Shown here piece after piece: positions 1 to 9,805 of a stretch of DNA of 55,598 bases; positions within the stretch are counted from its first letter, which is position 1, and each line of letters begins with the position of its first letter. The position numbers were made by a program, and so were the translations under genes. The notes under the pieces are model-generated. The model saw only the letters and a list, made by a program, of their open reading frames with translations, made no database searches and was not told where the DNA came from. Source of the DNA: an uncultured Gammaproteobacteria bacterium (GTDB lineage: Bacteria > Pseudomonadota > Gammaproteobacteria > Pseudomonadales > Pseudohongiellaceae); NCBI GenBank assembly GCA_903853385.1, contig CAINTJ010000072.1, positions 1 to 55,598 of the forward strand, in the 5' to 3' direction.

Positions 1-1410
1 CGGGGGGAAGAAGAGGAAAGGACGATAATGAGACTTCTCTCCGCGCTGTGCGCCAGCGCATCCTGCCTGTCCCTGGTCATCCTGGGGGTACTGGTGACGA
101 ACCTGGGCACGAACACTCCCGCGCAGCACAGCACCGCGATCACGGGGTGCTGGATCTTCGGGATCATCGCCGTAACGCTCTTTCAACTGATTTAATTTGG
201 GCTGAATGCGCCGCATGCCCGCACTGGAGGCAAAACCTTTTCTGGAAAGAGGATAAAGCACGGATCTGATAATCACCGTCAGCAAAATAATGGAAACTCC
301 AAAATTACCGACAAAAGAATAGATCGCTGTCAGTAAACGGAATATCGGATAGCCCACAAACCACAGCATGCCATAGTCAATCGTAAGCCCGAGATTCTTG
401 GCAATCTCTGCCAGGCGATCTTGGTTTTTGGGACCTGCCCACAGTGCGCTCTCAAATGAGGCCGTTTGTCCTGGCGCGACCACTTTCTCCGGACCTACAA
501 AGCCCAGCAAATATTCATCCTTGTTTATGTGTTTTACGCTGAAGGTGTTTTGTTCGGTCGTCGAAGGGATCCACGCGGAAAGGAAATAATGCTGTGAGAA
601 TGCGATCCACCCACCCACCACTTCCACAGGGGTTTTATGTTTCTCGATATCCTCCAGTTTTATTTTAATATAGGGGTCATCTGCAGAAGTCATGGCAGCA
701 CCTACATAATTTTTCATGGCCATGCCGGTTTTGCTGCTGGGATCCTTGCTGTTATCGCGTTTTATTTGACCAAAGACGTTGCCCCTCCACTCGGTCATTC
801 CCCCGTTTTTAACGATGAACTGCTGACGGATCAAATAATCAGAACTGCTGAATATAAAACGTTTGGTTATTTCTATTTGATCATCCGTTGTGGTGGTCAG
901 ATCCACAACCAGATCGCCGCTGCTAGTCTCATAGCTCGATTGACCCGTAATGTAGTGTGGTCTGCCTTGATTGCTAGCATCAATCCCATTGCGCCCAACC
1001 AAGCCGCTTTGAGCTTCGTAAATTCCTGAAGTGTCACTTTTCAATAATTGGAAGGCTTCTTTTGGTTCTTCAATTGAAGCCGGGTAGCGTGGGAGCGAAA
1101 GAGACACGATGTCCCCACCAACCGGATCTATAAGCACGCGTTGCACCGGGGTGCTCACCGAAATTAGCGAAGGCTTGTCCGTTGCAGCTTTTACGCTCGT
1201 ATCAGTATTTGCTGTTGCTAGTGGCAAACCATTTGCAACGCCAGGTCCTGTCACTGTCGGAATGTCCAGGGCCGAGGAATTACTGGCGCTTGCAGCGCTG
1301 CTTGTAACTGGAGCAGCACCTTCAGCAGGATAATCCTGATTCCATGCCAACAGCATGAAATAACTGACGATTGCCAGAGCGGCAATGAGCAAATTACGTT
1401 TGTGGTCCAT
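1..1410 (-). CDS. yidC: Membrane protein insertase YidC, 3'-truncated by an unrelated segment
   Basis: YidC inserts and folds inner-membrane proteins with or without SecYEG. The ATG at 1410 opens a typical N-terminus (MDHKRNLLIAALAIVSYF, one membrane segment). An Ala/Ser-rich linker, the large periplasmic beta domain and the start of the insertase core follow (SIILLTVIIRSVLYPLS, then MRRIQPKLNQLKERYGDD). Homology stops at about position 163, after roughly 416 residues; the family has about 550. The frame stays open to position 1, but those last ~54 codons (PEDPAPRDRG onward) do not resemble YidC and the remaining transmembrane helices are missing. The start overlaps the yidD stop by 17 bases, as expected in the rpmH-rnpA-yidD-yidC operon. 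Identity is certain. Whether the gene is really broken or the contig end is chimeric cannot be told here. Confidence 0.9.
   Translation of the reverse strand, partial: MDHKRNLLIAALAIVSYFMLLAWNQDYPAEGAAPVTSSAASASNSSALDIPTVTGPGVANGLPLATANTDTSVKAATDKPSLISVSTPVQRVLIDPVGGDIVSLSLPRYPASIEEPKEAFQLLKSDTSGIYEAQSGLVGRNGIDASNQGRPHYITGQSSYETSSGDLVVDLTTTTDDQIEITKRFIFSSSDYLIRQQFIVKNGGMTEWRGNVFGQIKRDNSKDPSSKTGMAMKNYVGAAMTSADDPYIKIKLEDIEKHKTPVEVVGGWIAFSQHYFLSAWIPSTTEQNTFSVKHINKDEYLLGFVGPEKVVAPGQTASFESALWAGPKNQDRLAEIAKNLGLTIDYGMLWFVGYPIFRLLTAIYSFVGNFGVSIILLTVIIRSVLYPLSRKGFASSAGMRRIQPKLNQLKERYGDDPEDPAPRDRGAVLRGSVRAQVRHQYPQDDQGQAGCAGAQRGEKSHYRPFLFFPP
28..195 (+). CDS. Small putative membrane protein at a suspected foreign junction
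   Basis: A 55-codon reading frame starts at ATG 28 behind a good Shine-Dalgarno (AGGAAAGGA at 15-22). It encodes a hydrophobic peptide (MRLLSALCASASCLSLVILG...) with a signal-like N-terminus and a second hydrophobic stretch (WIFGIIAVTLFQLI). Most third codon positions are G or C until the last few codons, unlike neighbouring yidC sequence, which suggests a true gene fragment from a high-GC source. The reading runs across the point where YidC homology on the other strand stops, so its C-terminal codons are probably borrowed from yidC. I do not recognise the family. It may be half of an assembly chimera. Confidence 0.3.
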   Translation: MRLLSALCASASCLSLVILGVLVTNLGTNTPAQHSTAITGCWIFGIIAVTLFQLI

Positions 1411-1708
1411 CTTGAGATCTGCTTTTTGAAAGAAGGTTTAACAACGAGGGCAACTGTAAAACTGTTGGTACCGGATCATGTCCACAGAGACAAAGAGGGT
1501 TGCACCGGGCTATTCGCCAAACAGTTAATGTTAGCCCAGAGAGAGAGCCGTGTAGCTGTATCGCTTGCTTTGAATATTCTGAACAGGTTGGGTGAAATCT
1601 GCACTCACGCCCGAACATGGGGCTCAGCAGCTGTTGGTAAACTGATATAAAGCCGAGCAGTAAGCGAGCAAGCCAAAGATCAAGCTCTTGAAAAATTGCT
1701 CTTAACAT
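1394..1708 (-). CDS. yidD: Membrane protein insertion efficiency factor YidD
   Basis: YidD is a small amphipathic inner-membrane-associated protein thought to assist YidC-dependent insertion. The 104-residue product shows the family signature: LLSPMFGRECRFHPTCSEYS, then QAIQLHGSLSG, a WRIARCNP block and CGHDPVP, with its conserved cysteines. The N-terminal hydrophobic stretch (LARLLLGFISVYQQLL) fits the membrane-associated helix. The ATG at 1708 overlaps the end of rnpA by 7 bases and the gene's end overlaps the yidC start, implying translational coupling. The C-terminal tail after DPVP (LLSKSRSQDGPQT) is not conserved in the family. Confidence 0.92.
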   Translation of the reverse strand: MLRAIFQELDLWLARLLLGFISVYQQLLSPMFGRECRFHPTCSEYSKQAIQLHGSLSGLTLTVWRIARCNPLCLCGHDPVPTVLQLPSLLNLLSKSRSQDGPQT

Positions 1709-2094
1709 GTGCTGGCCAGATTTTCGCGCGACACTATGCGTTTTTTGTATTGTTCAATCATGGTGTCGAACAATCGATTAAGCAAGGCGAGGATATCAGG
1801 ATTACTCAGGGCGGATACGCCATGTTTGGCGATCAGCACGATATCAATCGAAGGTAAATCACTGTTTCTGTGTCGGAATACTTCACGGCTCAAGCGTTTA
1901 ATCCGATTACGCTGAACTGATATGCCGGCATTCTTTTTTGAAATAACCAGACCGATCCTGGCATGCCCAAGATCCGTGCTGCAGCCGAGGAACGATAAAT
2001 GACGAGAACCAGCTTTTATTTCAGTTCCGTCAAAAACGTGTTTGAAATCAGATGATTTCAGAAGTCGATGCTTTTTTGTAAGCCTGAAGCTCAA
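1702..2094 (-). CDS. rnpA: Ribonuclease P protein component
   Basis: RnpA is the basic protein subunit of RNase P and helps the RNA subunit bind the pre-tRNA 5' leader. The 130-residue product has the usual order: RLTKKHRLLKSSDFKHVFD at the N-terminus, RIGLVISKKNAG in the middle and the RNR signature (QRNRIKRLSREVFR). The start is TTG at 2092-2094. The codons just upstream in frame are GTT and then a TAA stop, so no ATG or GTG start is available before the conserved N-terminus. A purine-rich GGGGGTAAG lies just upstream. It sits 51 bases after rpmH and overlaps yidD by 7 bases. Confidence 0.95.
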   Translation of the reverse strand: MSFRLTKKHRLLKSSDFKHVFDGTEIKAGSRHLSFLGCSTDLGHARIGLVISKKNAGISVQRNRIKRLSREVFRHRNSDLPSIDIVLIAKHGVSALSNPDILALLNRLFDTMIEQYKKRIVSRENLASTC

Positions 2095-2145
2095 AACTTA
2101 CCCCCGGCCAAAGGCATCGACAACCAGCCATTATTGGAGAGCAGG

Positions 2146-2280
2146 TCAGGCGGACAAACTGGCTCGGCCTTTGGCTCGGCGGCGAGCGAGGACTTGACGA
2201 CCTTTTTTGGTGGCCATACGAGCACGAAAGCCATGGGTGCGTGCGCGCTTGATAGTGCTGGGCTGAAATGTACGTTTCAT
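2146..2280 (-). CDS. rpmH: 50S ribosomal protein L34
   Basis: This 44-residue very basic protein of the large ribosomal subunit is the first gene of the minus-strand operon beside oriC. Translating from ATG 2278-2280 gives [20 protein letters not shown], then [20 protein letters not shown] and SLSA, a near-canonical L34. It was too short for a 60-codon filter. AGGAA lies about 8 bases before the start. Its promoter is proposed at 2375-2403. Confidence 0.97.
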   Translation of the reverse strand: MKRTFQPSTIKRARTHGFRARMATKKGRQVLARRRAKGRASLSA

Positions 2281-2374
2281 GGGAATTCCTGGAGCAATGT
2301 AAAAATGTCTTCAAACTGTCGAACGGATTATTCAAACCCATACCACGAGCAGGAGGACACAAAAAAGAGGGCGG

Positions 2375-2403
2375 ATTCTATACAGTTTGCGCGGGTGAAG
2401 CAA
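2375..2403 (-). promoter_or_regulatory. Candidate sigma70 promoter of rpmH-rnpA-yidD-yidC
   Basis: On the minus strand, TTGCTT (2403-2398) and TAGAAT (2380-2375) are separated by 17 bases, a good match to the -35/-10 consensus. Transcription would start near 2368, leaving a leader of about 90 bases before rpmH. Seen by eye; no promoter scoring was done. Confidence 0.55.
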
Positions 2404-2465
2404 TTTAATTCCTTGGCGGTATTTAACCAAAAGATCTATTCAACATCAGGCAACTCGCCCACAAG

Positions 2466-2474
2466 TTATCCACA
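2466..2474 (+). promoter_or_regulatory. DnaA box (perfect TTATCCACA)
   Basis: This is an exact match to the high-affinity DnaA 9-mer. A second, weaker box (CCATCCACA) follows two bases later in the same orientation, giving a possible cooperative pair. Confidence 0.8.
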
Positions 2475-2613
2475 GGCCATCCACAAGACATCAAAAACTA
2501 TTTTTTGCCGAAGTTTCTTGCCCCTGGCCTCACAATTTCATGTCTCGCCTCGTAAGCACATGAAAGATATATAGAAAATACTCATCAACCCAAAGGTAAA
2601 ATTTCTTTTACCC

Positions 2614-2622
2614 TGTGGATAA
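2614..2622 (-). promoter_or_regulatory. DnaA box, inverted, in the dnaA upstream region
   Basis: TGTGGATAA is the exact reverse complement of TTATCCACA. It lies 77 bases before the dnaA start and just upstream of a possible -10 hexamer (TAGAAT, 2639-2644). It could therefore serve both in origin assembly and in DnaA autorepression. The promoter itself is uncertain because no good -35 is visible. Confidence 0.7.
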
Positions 2623-2698
2623 GTATTGCTGCGATCGTTAGAATTTCACCCCCAAGATTCTGACAAAACCAATAATAATTCATGGAGTTCTTCTCACA

Positions 2699-4183
2699 GT
2701 GAGTATTACCCTCTGGCAAAAGTGTGCTGTTTGCCTAAAACGCGAATTGCCTGCCCAACAGTTCAATACTTGGATCAAGCCGTTACACGCTACGAGTAAT
2801 AACAACGGATTACAGCTCTATGCACCCAATAAATTCGTGCAGGAGTGGGTGAACGAGCACTTTCTGGCCAAAATTTCTGAAGTCATTGGGCAATTAGCTA
2901 TAGGAGCCATCCCTGAGATCAGCCTGGCCGTAGCCAGCCGCGATTCTGGTTTTGCCAGCGAACAGGCACAAACTATTGATACCTTTCCACAACTCATCGA
3001 GGATACTCGGGAACCTCATTCATCTGAAGATTTATTAGAGCGGGCACTCACCGATTCCAGAGATCCGGTTTCAAGCCATCAAGGCTCAATCCCGGCACTG
3101 AGTTTCCAGGAACCGCCTCGACAGGGGATTATTAACACCTCGACTCCTCGCAAGCTCTCATTTCGCGGTGAGCTTAATAAAAACTACACTTTCAATAGTT
3201 TTATCCAGGGAAAATCCAATCAGATTGCTCGCGCTGCCGCTGCGCAGGTTGCCAGCAACCCGGGCGGAGCTTACAACCCACTCTTTATATATGGCGGGGT
3301 TGGACTGGGCAAAACCCATCTTATGCATGCAATAGGAAATCACCTTCTGCAAAAAAACCCCTCTGCAAAGGTCGTCTATCTGCATTCACAAACCTTTGTA
3401 GGCAGCATGGTTTCAGCTCTGCAATTAAATGCGATTAATGAGTTCAAGCGTTATTACCACACCGTTGATGCCCTGCTGATTGATGACATCCAGTTTTTTG
3501 CCAACAAAGAGCGCTCGCAAGAAGAATTCTTCCATACATTTAATGCCATATTTGAAGGTGGTCGTCAGATCATCATGACTTGTGACAAGTACCACAGTGA
3601 AATTAATGGGCTGGAAGAAAGGCTAAAATCACGTTTTGGTTGGGGGCTTTCTGTTGCGGTTGAGCCCCCCGATCTGGAAACAAGAGCGGCAATCCTCATG
3701 AACAAGTCAATACACGAGCAGGTCATCCTGCCGGAGGAGGCAGCGATGTTCATGGCCCATAAACTGAGGTCGAATGTCAGGGAGCTAGAGGGCGCCTTAA
3801 AGAAGGTTGTAGCTCACGCCAGATTCCTTGATGAAGAAATCACAGTTCCACTTGTTAAAGATGCACTCAAGGATTTGCTGGCCATCCAGAGCAAATTAAT
3901 CAGTGTCGACAATATCCAGCGCACAGTTGCCGAATATTACAAAATTAAAATGGCAGACATGATCTCCAAACGCAGGAACAGATCTGTCGCAAGGCCTCGC
4001 CAAATGGCAATGTGCCTCTCCAAACAGCTAACCAATCACAGCCTGCCAGAAATTGGTTCTTATTATGGAGGTAGGGATCACACCACTGTTCTCCATGCCT
4101 GCAGAACCATCAATGATTTACGTAAATCCGATATCGATATGGAAGAAGATTACCAGAATCTCATGCGCTCCTTGTCGAGTTGA
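2699..4183 (+). CDS. dnaA: Chromosomal replication initiator protein DnaA
   Basis: DnaA is the AAA+ ATPase that binds DnaA boxes, melts oriC and loads DnaB helicase. The 494-residue product has domain I ([20 protein letters not shown], residues 6-25), a long variable domain II (about 75-165), the AAA+ core with Walker [10 protein letters not shown] (199-207) and Walker [10 protein letters not shown], and C-terminal domain IV with the DnaA-box-reading signature [11 protein letters not shown]. The start is GTG 2699, chosen because it precedes the conserved [12 protein letters not shown] at 2684-2687 is its ribosome binding site. A six-codon frame starting at ATG 2682 ends on a TGA overlapping this GTG. 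dnaN follows after 178 bases. Confidence 0.97.
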   Translation: MSITLWQKCAVCLKRELPAQQFNTWIKPLHATSNNNGLQLYAPNKFVQEWVNEHFLAKISEVIGQLAIGAIPEISLAVASRDSGFASEQAQTIDTFPQLIEDTREPHSSEDLLERALTDSRDPVSSHQGSIPALSFQEPPRQGIINTSTPRKLSFRGELNKNYTFNSFIQGKSNQIARAAAAQVASNPGGAYNPLFIYGGVGLGKTHLMHAIGNHLLQKNPSAKVVYLHSQTFVGSMVSALQLNAINEFKRYYHTVDALLIDDIQFFANKERSQEEFFHTFNAIFEGGRQIIMTCDKYHSEINGLEERLKSRFGWGLSVAVEPPDLETRAAILMNKSIHEQVILPEEAAMFMAHKLRSNVRELEGALKKVVAHARFLDEEITVPLVKDALKDLLAIQSKLISVDNIQRTVAEYYKIKMADMISKRRNRSVARPRQMAMCLSKQLTNHSLPEIGSYYGGRDHTTVLHACRTINDLRKSDIDMEEDYQNLMRSLSS

Positions 4184-4217
4184 GCTAGGAAGGGCAAAAT
4201 GCACAGGCAGTCGTTAT

Positions 4218-4252
4218 GCTGCTGGCACAGCGACACGGGCAGTGCCAGCAGC
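4218..4252 (+). promoter_or_regulatory. Perfect 11-bp inverted repeat between dnaA and dnaN
   Basis: GCTGCTGGCAC (4218-4228) and GTGCCAGCAGC (4242-4252) are perfect complements around a 13-base loop. No T-run follows, so it is not a simple intrinsic terminator. It could act as an mRNA stability element, a transcription attenuator or a protein-binding site upstream of dnaN. Confidence 0.5.
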
Positions 4253-4361
4253 TCTGCTGAAAGGGAGTCCAGTGAAAATTTTTAGCCCCCAGAACGGTTC
4301 CAACTGCCCCAAAAACCGACAGTTAGTTAATTTAGAAAGCCAATAAGAGAAGAGAGCCATC

Positions 4362-5465
4362 ATGCAATTTGAAATTTCACGTGACGCGTTGATCAAACCT
4401 TTGCAGCTGGTTACCGGCGTTGTAGAGCGTCGTCAAACTTTGCCTGTGCTTTCAAATGTGCTGCTAGCCTTGGACAACGGCATCTTGTCGTTGACGGGTA
4501 CGGATCTAGAGGTTGAGCTGGTTGGACGAGTTGGAGTTGACGGCGGCTCAAGTGATGGTGAAATCACCGTCCCGGCCCGCAAACTGATGGATATTTGCAA
4601 GTCGTTACCGGAAGGATCATTAATCAAATTTTCCACCGAAGACGGCAAGTCTGTGATCCGGGTGGGACGCAGTCGCTTCAGTCTTTCTACTTTGCCCGCA
4701 AGCGATTTTCCAACAGTAGAGGAATCAAAAGGCTCTTTCGAAATCAAAGTTGCGCGTGAAACACTTAAAAGCATGCTGGATAGCACCAGTTTTGCAATGG
4801 CTCAGCAGGACGTGCGCTATTACCTTAACGGCCTTTTATTGGAAGTAGCTCCGGATTATTTGCGGGTAGTGGCTACCGATGGACATCGACTGGCCCTGCA
4901 CACCGAAAAAATGGCTGTCGGCGTCGCCGCCAAACATCAGGTGATTGTGCCCCGCAAAGGGGTGCTGGAACTCTCCCGGCTGCTAACTGACGGGGAAGAT
5001 GAGGTTTCCCTGGTTATTGGCAGTAACCACGTTAGGGTGCGTACCCAGAACTTTACTTTCACGTCCAAATTGGTTGATGGCAAGTTTCCAGATTATGACC
5101 GCGTGCTTCCCAAGGGTGGCGACAAGGTCATGCTGGGCAATCGCCAAGATCTGAAACAAGCGCTGAGCAGAGCTGCAATCCTGTCAAATGAGAAGTTCCG
5201 GGGCATCCGCCTGATGCTGGCCAAGGATGAATTAAAGATTTTGGCCAACAACCCGGAACAGGAAGAAGCAGAAGATGTAGTGGCAGTGGAATACCAGTCA
5301 TCCGCGTTGGAAATAGGCTTCAATGTAAGCTATCTAATTGATGTACTTAATGTTCTAACAACCAGCACTGTCCAAATGATTCTATCTGACACTAACAGCA
5401 GTGTTTTGATGCAGGCAACAGATGGCAGCCCTGCCCTCTACGTTGTCATGCCGATGAGGCTGTAA
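4362..5465 (+). CDS. dnaN: DNA polymerase III subunit beta (sliding clamp)
   Basis: The beta clamp is a ring-shaped dimer that tethers DNA polymerase III and other enzymes to DNA. The 367-residue product has the family length and starts MQFEISRDALIKPLQLVTGV. The typical VERRQTLPVLSNVLL and TGTDLEVEL blocks follow, then ATDGHRLA in the middle domain and a C-terminus ending YVVMPMRL, which forms the partner-binding cleft. ATG 4362 is preceded by a purine-rich AGAGAAGAGAG. recF starts 25 bases after the stop, so dnaN-recF are probably co-transcribed. Confidence 0.97.
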   Translation: MQFEISRDALIKPLQLVTGVVERRQTLPVLSNVLLALDNGILSLTGTDLEVELVGRVGVDGGSSDGEITVPARKLMDICKSLPEGSLIKFSTEDGKSVIRVGRSRFSLSTLPASDFPTVEESKGSFEIKVARETLKSMLDSTSFAMAQQDVRYYLNGLLLEVAPDYLRVVATDGHRLALHTEKMAVGVAAKHQVIVPRKGVLELSRLLTDGEDEVSLVIGSNHVRVRTQNFTFTSKLVDGKFPDYDRVLPKGGDKVMLGNRQDLKQALSRAAILSNEKFRGIRLMLAKDELKILANNPEQEEAEDVVAVEYQSSALEIGFNVSYLIDVLNVLTTSTVQMILSDTNSSVLMQATDGSPALYVVMPMRL

Positions 5466-5490
5466 TCACAGGGCCAAGGCCTCCCCCTCC

Positions 5491-6588
5491 ATGCCGGTAC
5501 TTACCAGGTTTGCCATCAGCGGGTTGCGAAATATTGCTGAGGCAAATTTGGAGCCTGCGCCCGGCTTCAATTTGATAATTGGCAACAATGGCAGCGGCAA
5601 AACCTCATTGCTGGAAGCGTTATACCTGCTAGGGATGGGCCGCTCATTTCGTAGTCATTTGCAGAAACCACTTATTTCCCACGCGATGCAAGTTGCAACA
5701 GTTTTTGGTCAAACAGCCGACGGCACAACCATTGGCATTCAACGGCCGCAGCGTGGTCAGCAGACAATCAAAATTGGCGGCTCGCCTGCTGAAGGCCTGG
5801 CACATCTATCCCGCACGCTTCCGCTGCAATTAATCAATTCCGATACCTTTCAGCTGATGGAGGGAAGCCCCAGCGACCGGCGCCAGTTTCTGGATTGGGG
5901 TGTGTTCCACGTGGAACATCAATATTTGGAATATTGGCGCCGTGCCCGGAAAGCGTTGGAACAGAGGAATTTACTGTTGAGATCCGAAGCCAAAACAAAT
6001 GAAATTGAGCCATGGTCTCATGAGCTGGCCATAAATGCCGGGCATATGGACCAGTACCGTCAGAATTACCTGGATCAGCTTGCAACCCTTTTTGCGGATA
6101 CTCTACTAGATATAGGCGCTCCTGGCGGGGCGTCGGTCGAAGTGAGTTACTGGCGTGGTTGGGAGCCACAAACCGATCTTTACTCACAGCTGCAGGAAAA
6201 TATTGCAAAAGAACGTAAATACGGCCACACAATCGTCGGCCCCCACAAAGCGGATTTACGGTTTAAAGTTGGCGGTCACGACGCCGCAGAAGTACTGTCC
6301 CGAGGGCAGCTCAAGCTACTGATTTGTGCCCTGAAAGTAGTGCAGGCGCAACATCTGATTGCTAGTCGAGGGGTGCATTGCCTGTTCTTGGTGGATGATC
6401 TGCCAGCGGAGCTGGATGTCAGCAATAGGGAGAAGGTTTGCAAGCTTTTAGGAAGCTTGAAAACCCAAGTCTTCTTGACCAGTATAGAGCAAGAATCCTT
6501 AGCGCCAATTGCGGTCCGACAAGCGGAGGTGAATGGTATGGAGCTCGGGATGTTCCACGTGAAACATGGTAAGATCGACCCAAGGTAA
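5491..6588 (+). CDS. recF: DNA replication and repair protein RecF
   Basis: RecF is an SMC-like ATPase that helps load RecA at single-strand gaps via RecFOR. The 365-residue product has the N-terminal LRNIAEANLEPAPGFNLIIG, Walker A GNNGSGKTS (about residues 31-39), the RRQFLDWGVFHVEH region, GPHKADL, an ABC signature-like SRGQLKLL and a Walker B-like LFLVDDLPAELD. Two near-perfect parS palindromes are written into its codons, translating as VFHVEH and MFHVKH. The second falls in a poorly conserved C-terminal tail that may exist partly to carry the site. It lies between dnaN and gyrB as in most gammaproteobacteria. Confidence 0.96.
   Translation: MPVLTRFAISGLRNIAEANLEPAPGFNLIIGNNGSGKTSLLEALYLLGMGRSFRSHLQKPLISHAMQVATVFGQTADGTTIGIQRPQRGQQTIKIGGSPAEGLAHLSRTLPLQLINSDTFQLMEGSPSDRRQFLDWGVFHVEHQYLEYWRRARKALEQRNLLLRSEAKTNEIEPWSHELAINAGHMDQYRQNYLDQLATLFADTLLDIGAPGGASVEVSYWRGWEPQTDLYSQLQENIAKERKYGHTIVGPHKADLRFKVGGHDAAEVLSRGQLKLLICALKVVQAQHLIASRGVHCLFLVDDLPAELDVSNREKVCKLLGSLKTQVFLTSIEQESLAPIAVRQAEVNGMELGMFHVKHGKIDPR
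5903..5918. promoter_or_regulatory. parS: parS site 1 (ParB binding), inside recF
   Basis: TGTTCCACGTGGAACA is a perfect 16-bp palindrome. It matches the chromosomal parS consensus TGTTTCACGTGAAACA at 14 of 16 positions and resembles the Pseudomonas parS sequence class. It lies 3.3 kb from oriC, where ParB loading sites that direct origin segregation are expected. Confidence 0.85.
6551..6566. promoter_or_regulatory. parS: parS site 2 (ParB binding), inside the recF 3' end
   Basis: TGTTCCACGTGAAACA matches the parS consensus TGTTTCACGTGAAACA at 15 of 16 positions. It lies 648 bp from site 1 and in the same codon phase, just before the recF stop. Two sites this close to oriC indicate a ParABS origin-segregation system; parA and parB are not in the window. 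Confidence 0.85.
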
Positions 6589-6667
6589 GTGCCGGGGATC
6601 AAGGCGGCAATATTGCTTTAAAATCAAATAGTTACAAGAAGCGCGACCCATCACGGGCCGGCTTTAA

Positions 6668-9085
<2,418 letters not shown>

Positions 9086-9802
9086 TCAGGAAGGAATGGA
9101 AGCCAGCCGGGAATTGATCCACTGCTTTACCTGCTCCATAAGTTCCCGCGGATCACGCCCGGCCGTTTCAATTGGTTCACCAATGAATACCTGGATGGTG
9201 CCCGGAGTTTTTACCAGTTTGTGTGCTGGCCAGTAGCGCCCGGCATTGTGTGCCACCGGCACTATCCTGGCGCCAGTAGCAATTGCCATTTCAGCGCCGC
9301 CGGTGAAGTACTTGCGATCCTGTCCGGGATCGCCGCGAGTTCCTTCGGGAAACACCAGAATTGAAATGCCAGCGGTGACTCGTTGCTGACCTTGCTGCAA
9401 CATGGAATCACGCGCATTACGACGCTTGCTGCGATTAATGGCAATAGGCGCCAGTAATGCCAAAGCCCATCCGAAAAACGGAATGCGCAGCAGCTCACGT
9501 TTCAATACGGCGCACAGGGGTTGGAATTCATAATAAAGGAATACGGTTTCCCATGGACTCTGATGATTGCTAAGCACTATGAAGGGATGGGCCGGCACCT
9601 TTTCCCTGCCATGAATTTCATAGCGAACGCCACAGCAAATGCCCACCCACCACACTACAAACCGGTTCCACTGTACAAATAGCGGGAATCGGGTTTTTAA
9701 CGGCAACAACCATCCCAACAAGACACACAAAGATGCATGCACAATCAAAGAGACGGCATAGACAATATAGAACAATACGGATCTCAGAATAAGCATAGGC
9801 AT
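9086..9802 (-). CDS. Lysophospholipid acyltransferase family protein (PlsC-like)
   Basis: This is a probable 1-acylglycerol-3-phosphate O-acyltransferase, adding an acyl chain to a lysophospholipid at the inner membrane. The 238-residue product has two hydrophobic N-terminal segments (residues 1-35 and about 45-60), the catalytic block SNHQSPWETVFL, the acceptor-binding FPEGTR and the IVPVAHNAG block. HQSxWET in place of the classic HxxxxD is typical of the subfamily next to gyrB in Pseudomonas. It lies 3 bases downstream of gmhB in the glyQ-glyS-gmhB operon and ends back-to-back with gyrB. Exact acyl and lipid specificity cannot be read. Confidence 0.9.
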   Translation of the reverse strand: MPMLILRSVLFYIVYAVSLIVHASLCVLLGWLLPLKTRFPLFVQWNRFVVWWVGICCGVRYEIHGREKVPAHPFIVLSNHQSPWETVFLYYEFQPLCAVLKRELLRIPFFGWALALLAPIAINRSKRRNARDSMLQQGQQRVTAGISILVFPEGTRGDPGQDRKYFTGGAEMAIATGARIVPVAHNAGRYWPAHKLVKTPGTIQVFIGEPIETAGRDPRELMEQVKQWINSRLASIPS

Positions 9803-9805
9803 AGA

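Larger units (their letters stand above)
2404..2698. other. oriC: Chromosomal replication origin region (oriC)
   Basis: The rpmH-dnaA intergenic region is the usual origin of Pseudomonas-type gammaproteobacteria. It has no convincing gene. It holds a perfect DnaA box TTATCCACA at 2466-2474, a degenerate box CCATCCACA at 2477-2485 and a perfect inverted box TGTGGATAA at 2614-2622. The stretch between them is AT-rich (TATTTTTTG near 2500, GATATATAGAAAATA near 2567) and is the likely unwinding element. A perfect inverted repeat, GGTAAAA-TTTC-TTTTACC, lies at 2595-2612 beside the third box. The assignment rests on position and boxes; no skew analysis was possible. Confidence 0.8.

Noticed and set aside
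2068-2574. 168-codon plus-strand open frame across rpmH and oriC
   Set aside because: It runs antisense through rpmH and over DnaA boxes; the peptide has no recognisable domain.
2682-2702. Six-codon frame MEFFSQ whose TGA overlaps the dnaA GTG start
   Set aside because: It could be a leader peptide, but its GGAG is better explained as the dnaA ribosome binding site and such a short frame arises easily by chance.
4373-4388. AATTTCACGTGACGCG at the dnaN start as a third parS
   Set aside because: Only 11 of 16 positions match parS and the right arm is broken; it encodes the conserved DnaN N-terminus.
4386-4398. TTGATCAA near the dnaN start as an FNR site
   Set aside because: The spacing between half sites is wrong (no N4 spacer) and it lies in coding sequence.
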